Shown here piece by piece: positions 62,455-64,000 of a stretch of 64,000 nucleotides of DNA. The DNA is from Rhizobium sp. S152. GTDB taxonomy: Bacteria > Pseudomonadota > Alphaproteobacteria > Rhizobiales > Rhizobiaceae. Below the pieces are notes generated by a model. That model saw only the letters and a program-made list of their open reading frames with translations. It ran no database searches and was not told the DNA's origin. Numbering within the stretch: position 1 is the first letter of the stretch; every line of letters begins with the position of its first letter. The stretch spans positions 22,653 through 86,652 of the forward strand of contig NZ_JAUDRZ010000029.1 in the NCBI RefSeq assembly GCF_030380735.1, given 5' to 3'. The position numbers and the translations under genes are program-made.

Positions 62455-62769
62455 ATGCCGATGCTTGATATCCTATGGACGCATTCTGTTATCGTGCGAC
62501 TGCAGAATGGCACCGAAAAATCATTCGCTAGCATCCACGACACGATCGATTTTCTCGAGAACGAGTGGCCCACGCAACGAGGGGATTACTATGATGCAGC
62601 GCTGGTGAGTTGTCGGCACGCACTCGCCCGCCAGACACCACCAGCGGTAAGCCGGGAGTTGTTCTCCTCCGCGTGCTTGGAAGCCGGCTTCGTCATTAGA
62701 GGTGGCATCTTTCCAAAGTCGCTGGGCTACAAGCCTATGCAGCCCACATCGGACCACTTGAAGATCTAG
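62455..62769 (+). CDS. DUF982 protein
   Basis: This 104-residue protein starts at the ATG at 62455 after GGAGGAT. It matches the DUF982 pattern: a start like WTHSVIVRLQNGTEKSFASI, then IDFLENEWPTQRGDYYDAAL and the Cys-His helix VSCRHALARQ. DUF982 genes are numerous in Rhizobiaceae; the function is unknown. No partner gene is evident. Confidence 0.8.
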   Translation: MPMLDILWTHSVIVRLQNGTEKSFASIHDTIDFLENEWPTQRGDYYDAALVSCRHALARQTPPAVSRELFSSACLEAGFVIRGGIFPKSLGYKPMQPTSDHLKI

Positions 62770-62851
62770 GAGGCGGGGGAGGAGGGCGGGCGCTGCACAC
62801 CCGGCCCCGCGCTCCAGGGACGGCATCAACGGTTGCCGAGATCTTTCAAAG

Positions 62852-63594
62852 ATGACTGTCGTGATTCGGGGCTTTGGCAACGTGGGCTATCACGCTGCCA
62901 AGTTTCTCAGCGAGGAGGACGGCGCAAAGATCATTTGCGTTGTCGAACGCGACGGATACGTGTTGGACCGTTCGGGCCTGGATATCGAGGCGCTAAAGCA
63001 ACATCATCTGGAGCACGGCTCAATCCTCGGGTTTGCCGGCGCGAAGAGCCATACCGACGGTTCCGAGGGCCTTACGACGCCCTGCGATATTCTCATTCCC
63101 GCGGCGATGGAAAGCGTCATCACGAGAAAGAACGCTCATCTCATCAGAGCATCTCTGATCGCGGAGGCTGCCAACGGCCCGATCTCTTTCGAAGCGGAAG
63201 ACATCCTGTATTCCAAGGCACAGTCATCCTCCCGGACTTGTTCGTGAATGCAGGTGGCGTGATCGTCAGTTATTTCGAGTGGGTCAAGAACATCACCCAC
63301 ATTCCCTTCGGGCTCATGGAACGCAGGAGGCGCGAACGTCGCAACCTGAACATCGCAAGTGCTCTGGAGACGATGACGGGCCAGGACTTTCCGCCGTCAA
63401 TGCGCAACGAATTCCTGGAGGGGGGCAGCGAGATCGATCTCGTGCGATCTGGATTGGAAGATGTGATGAGGGCCGCCTACGAACAGATTTCCGCAACCCT
63501 TGCCGCACGTGCTGACACCAAGGATTTCCGCACCGCATCCTATTGCATTGCGCTGAACCGGATTGCCGAAGCGTACAAAGCGATTGGTATTTGA
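62852..63594 (+). pseudogene. Glutamate dehydrogenase, truncated and frameshifted
   Basis: The NAD(P)-binding half of a Glu dehydrogenase starts TVVIRGFGNVGYHAAKFLSE, then LTTPCDILIPAAMESVITRK. It breaks frame near 63214 (after ILYSK) and continues in another frame with GTVILPDLFVNAGGVIVSYF to RTASYCIALNRIAEAYKAIG. The first ~200 residues with the substrate-binding domain and catalytic Lys are absent. It is non-functional. Confidence 0.8.
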
Positions 63595-63968
63595 ACCTGG
63601 TCCGACTGGAATGCGAAGCTTTCGCCGTCAAGGCAGTGGCACGACTTGCGATTTTGGCAGGCCTGCCGATCTGGCAGGCCAAATTTCTGCGAGTTATGTT
63701 TTCTCGCTATACCCAAAGTATCAGAGAATGCGCGGGAAATTGGCATGTTGGAATCCGGCCACTTATCGGAGAAAATTCGTCCTCGGGCAGTACTACTCCA
63801 AGAGGTCGTGGCCGCGATTACGGAGATGATGGTGCTTACGCGATATGGCCCATACTCAAAAGTTCCATAATCTATGTTATGCGACACCAATCTGTAGGGG
63901 GGTGGGTTCAAGGATGAAGTGCGACTTGCGAATGATACCAATGGGTTGTCACTCGCAAGGAAGCTGCA
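63595..63968. other. Interval between gdh relic and IS30-type gene
   Basis: GGCCTGCC-GATCT-GGCAGGCC (63660-63680) is a perfect 8-bp hairpin without a T-tract. A second stem (63925-63935 with 63949-63959, CTTGCGAATGA versus TCACTCGCAAG, one mismatch) lies just before the transposase start and could be part of the element's left end. No gene is seen. Confidence 0.4.
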
Positions 63969-64000
63969 ATGAACCGCACCTATTCCCATATCGACATGGA
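63969..64000 (+). CDS. IS30-family transposase start (runs off the right edge)
   Basis: The ATG at 63969 follows AAGGAAG. The first ten codons (MNRTYSHIDM) match the conserved beginning of IS30-family transposases (R-TYSHI-D-ERR). Only this part lies in the window, so completeness cannot be judged. Confidence 0.5.
   Translation, partial: MNRTYSHIDM

Overview
The window looks like an accessory replicon (megaplasmid or chromid) of a Rhizobiales bacterium, probably Rhizobiaceae. The evidence is GC-rich coding DNA, two sugar-ABC/LacI loci, a DUF982 gene, an imuA-imuB-dnaE2 cassette, and SOS boxes of the alphaproteobacterial form GAAC-N7-GAAC. I see no rRNA, tRNA, CRISPR array, replication or conjugation genes. 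Gene decay is extensive: I count a dozen or more broken genes, several formed by internal deletion or fusion.

Region 1 (1-4.0 kb): a hexapeptide-repeat acetyltransferase cut by the window edge, a sugar-binding protein, and a divergent LacI-type regulator with three alternating half-sites between them. Region 2 (4.1-6.6 kb): debris (IS5-type transposase, TPR/cyclase-type gene, DUF4143 ATPase) and one small secreted protein. Region 3 (6.6-10.1 kb): a probable lipid-modification operon (DUF1295, CFA-synthase-like methyltransferase, membrane protein, lipocalin) and a frameshifted DUF2147 gene. Region 4 (10.2-12.4 kb): an orphan amino-acid-type binding protein followed directly by a membrane diguanylate cyclase. 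Region 5 (12.8-19.5 kb): a complete ferric-hydroxamate uptake operon (TonB receptor, esterase, FhuC, FhuD, FhuB) without siderophore synthesis genes.

Region 6 (20-28.7 kb): a GNAT-fold acyltransferase, then a sugar-ABC/sulfatase/DUF4965 operon whose binding protein and first permease are fused by a deletion, with a divergent LacI regulator and two palindromic operators. Region 7 (28.8-36.3 kb): a decayed Fic gene, a soluble double-PAS chemoreceptor, an HD-GYP phosphodiesterase, a cytochrome b561/molybdoenzyme deletion scar, a Met-rich periplasmic protein, acylphosphatase and a flavin monooxygenase. Region 8 (36.3-49 kb): DNA repair and mutagenesis, with a DEDDh exonuclease, dinB behind a small ORF and a LexA box, an SRAP protein, an intact Fic gene with a four-half-site operator, and imuA-imuB-dnaE2 behind a LexA box.

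Region 9 (49.2-52.7 kb): a RES/Xre-type toxin-antitoxin pair, then fragments of an integrase, a second dinB, an SDR/MFS chimera and an AAA ATPase. Region 10 (52.7-61.4 kb) is the most unusual part. It is a minus-strand run of a 36-residue secreted peptide, a large polytopic membrane protein, a peptidoglycan-directed multidomain protein, a DUF2235 lipase-like hydrolase, a Ser-rich secreted protein, a caspase-TM-FGE protein, and a small Pepco/Trypco-like partner. It may be a caspase-centred conflict or defence system; that function is inference. Region 11 (61.4-64 kb): small plasmid-type genes, a decayed glutamate dehydrogenase, and the start of an IS30-type transposase cut by the right edge.
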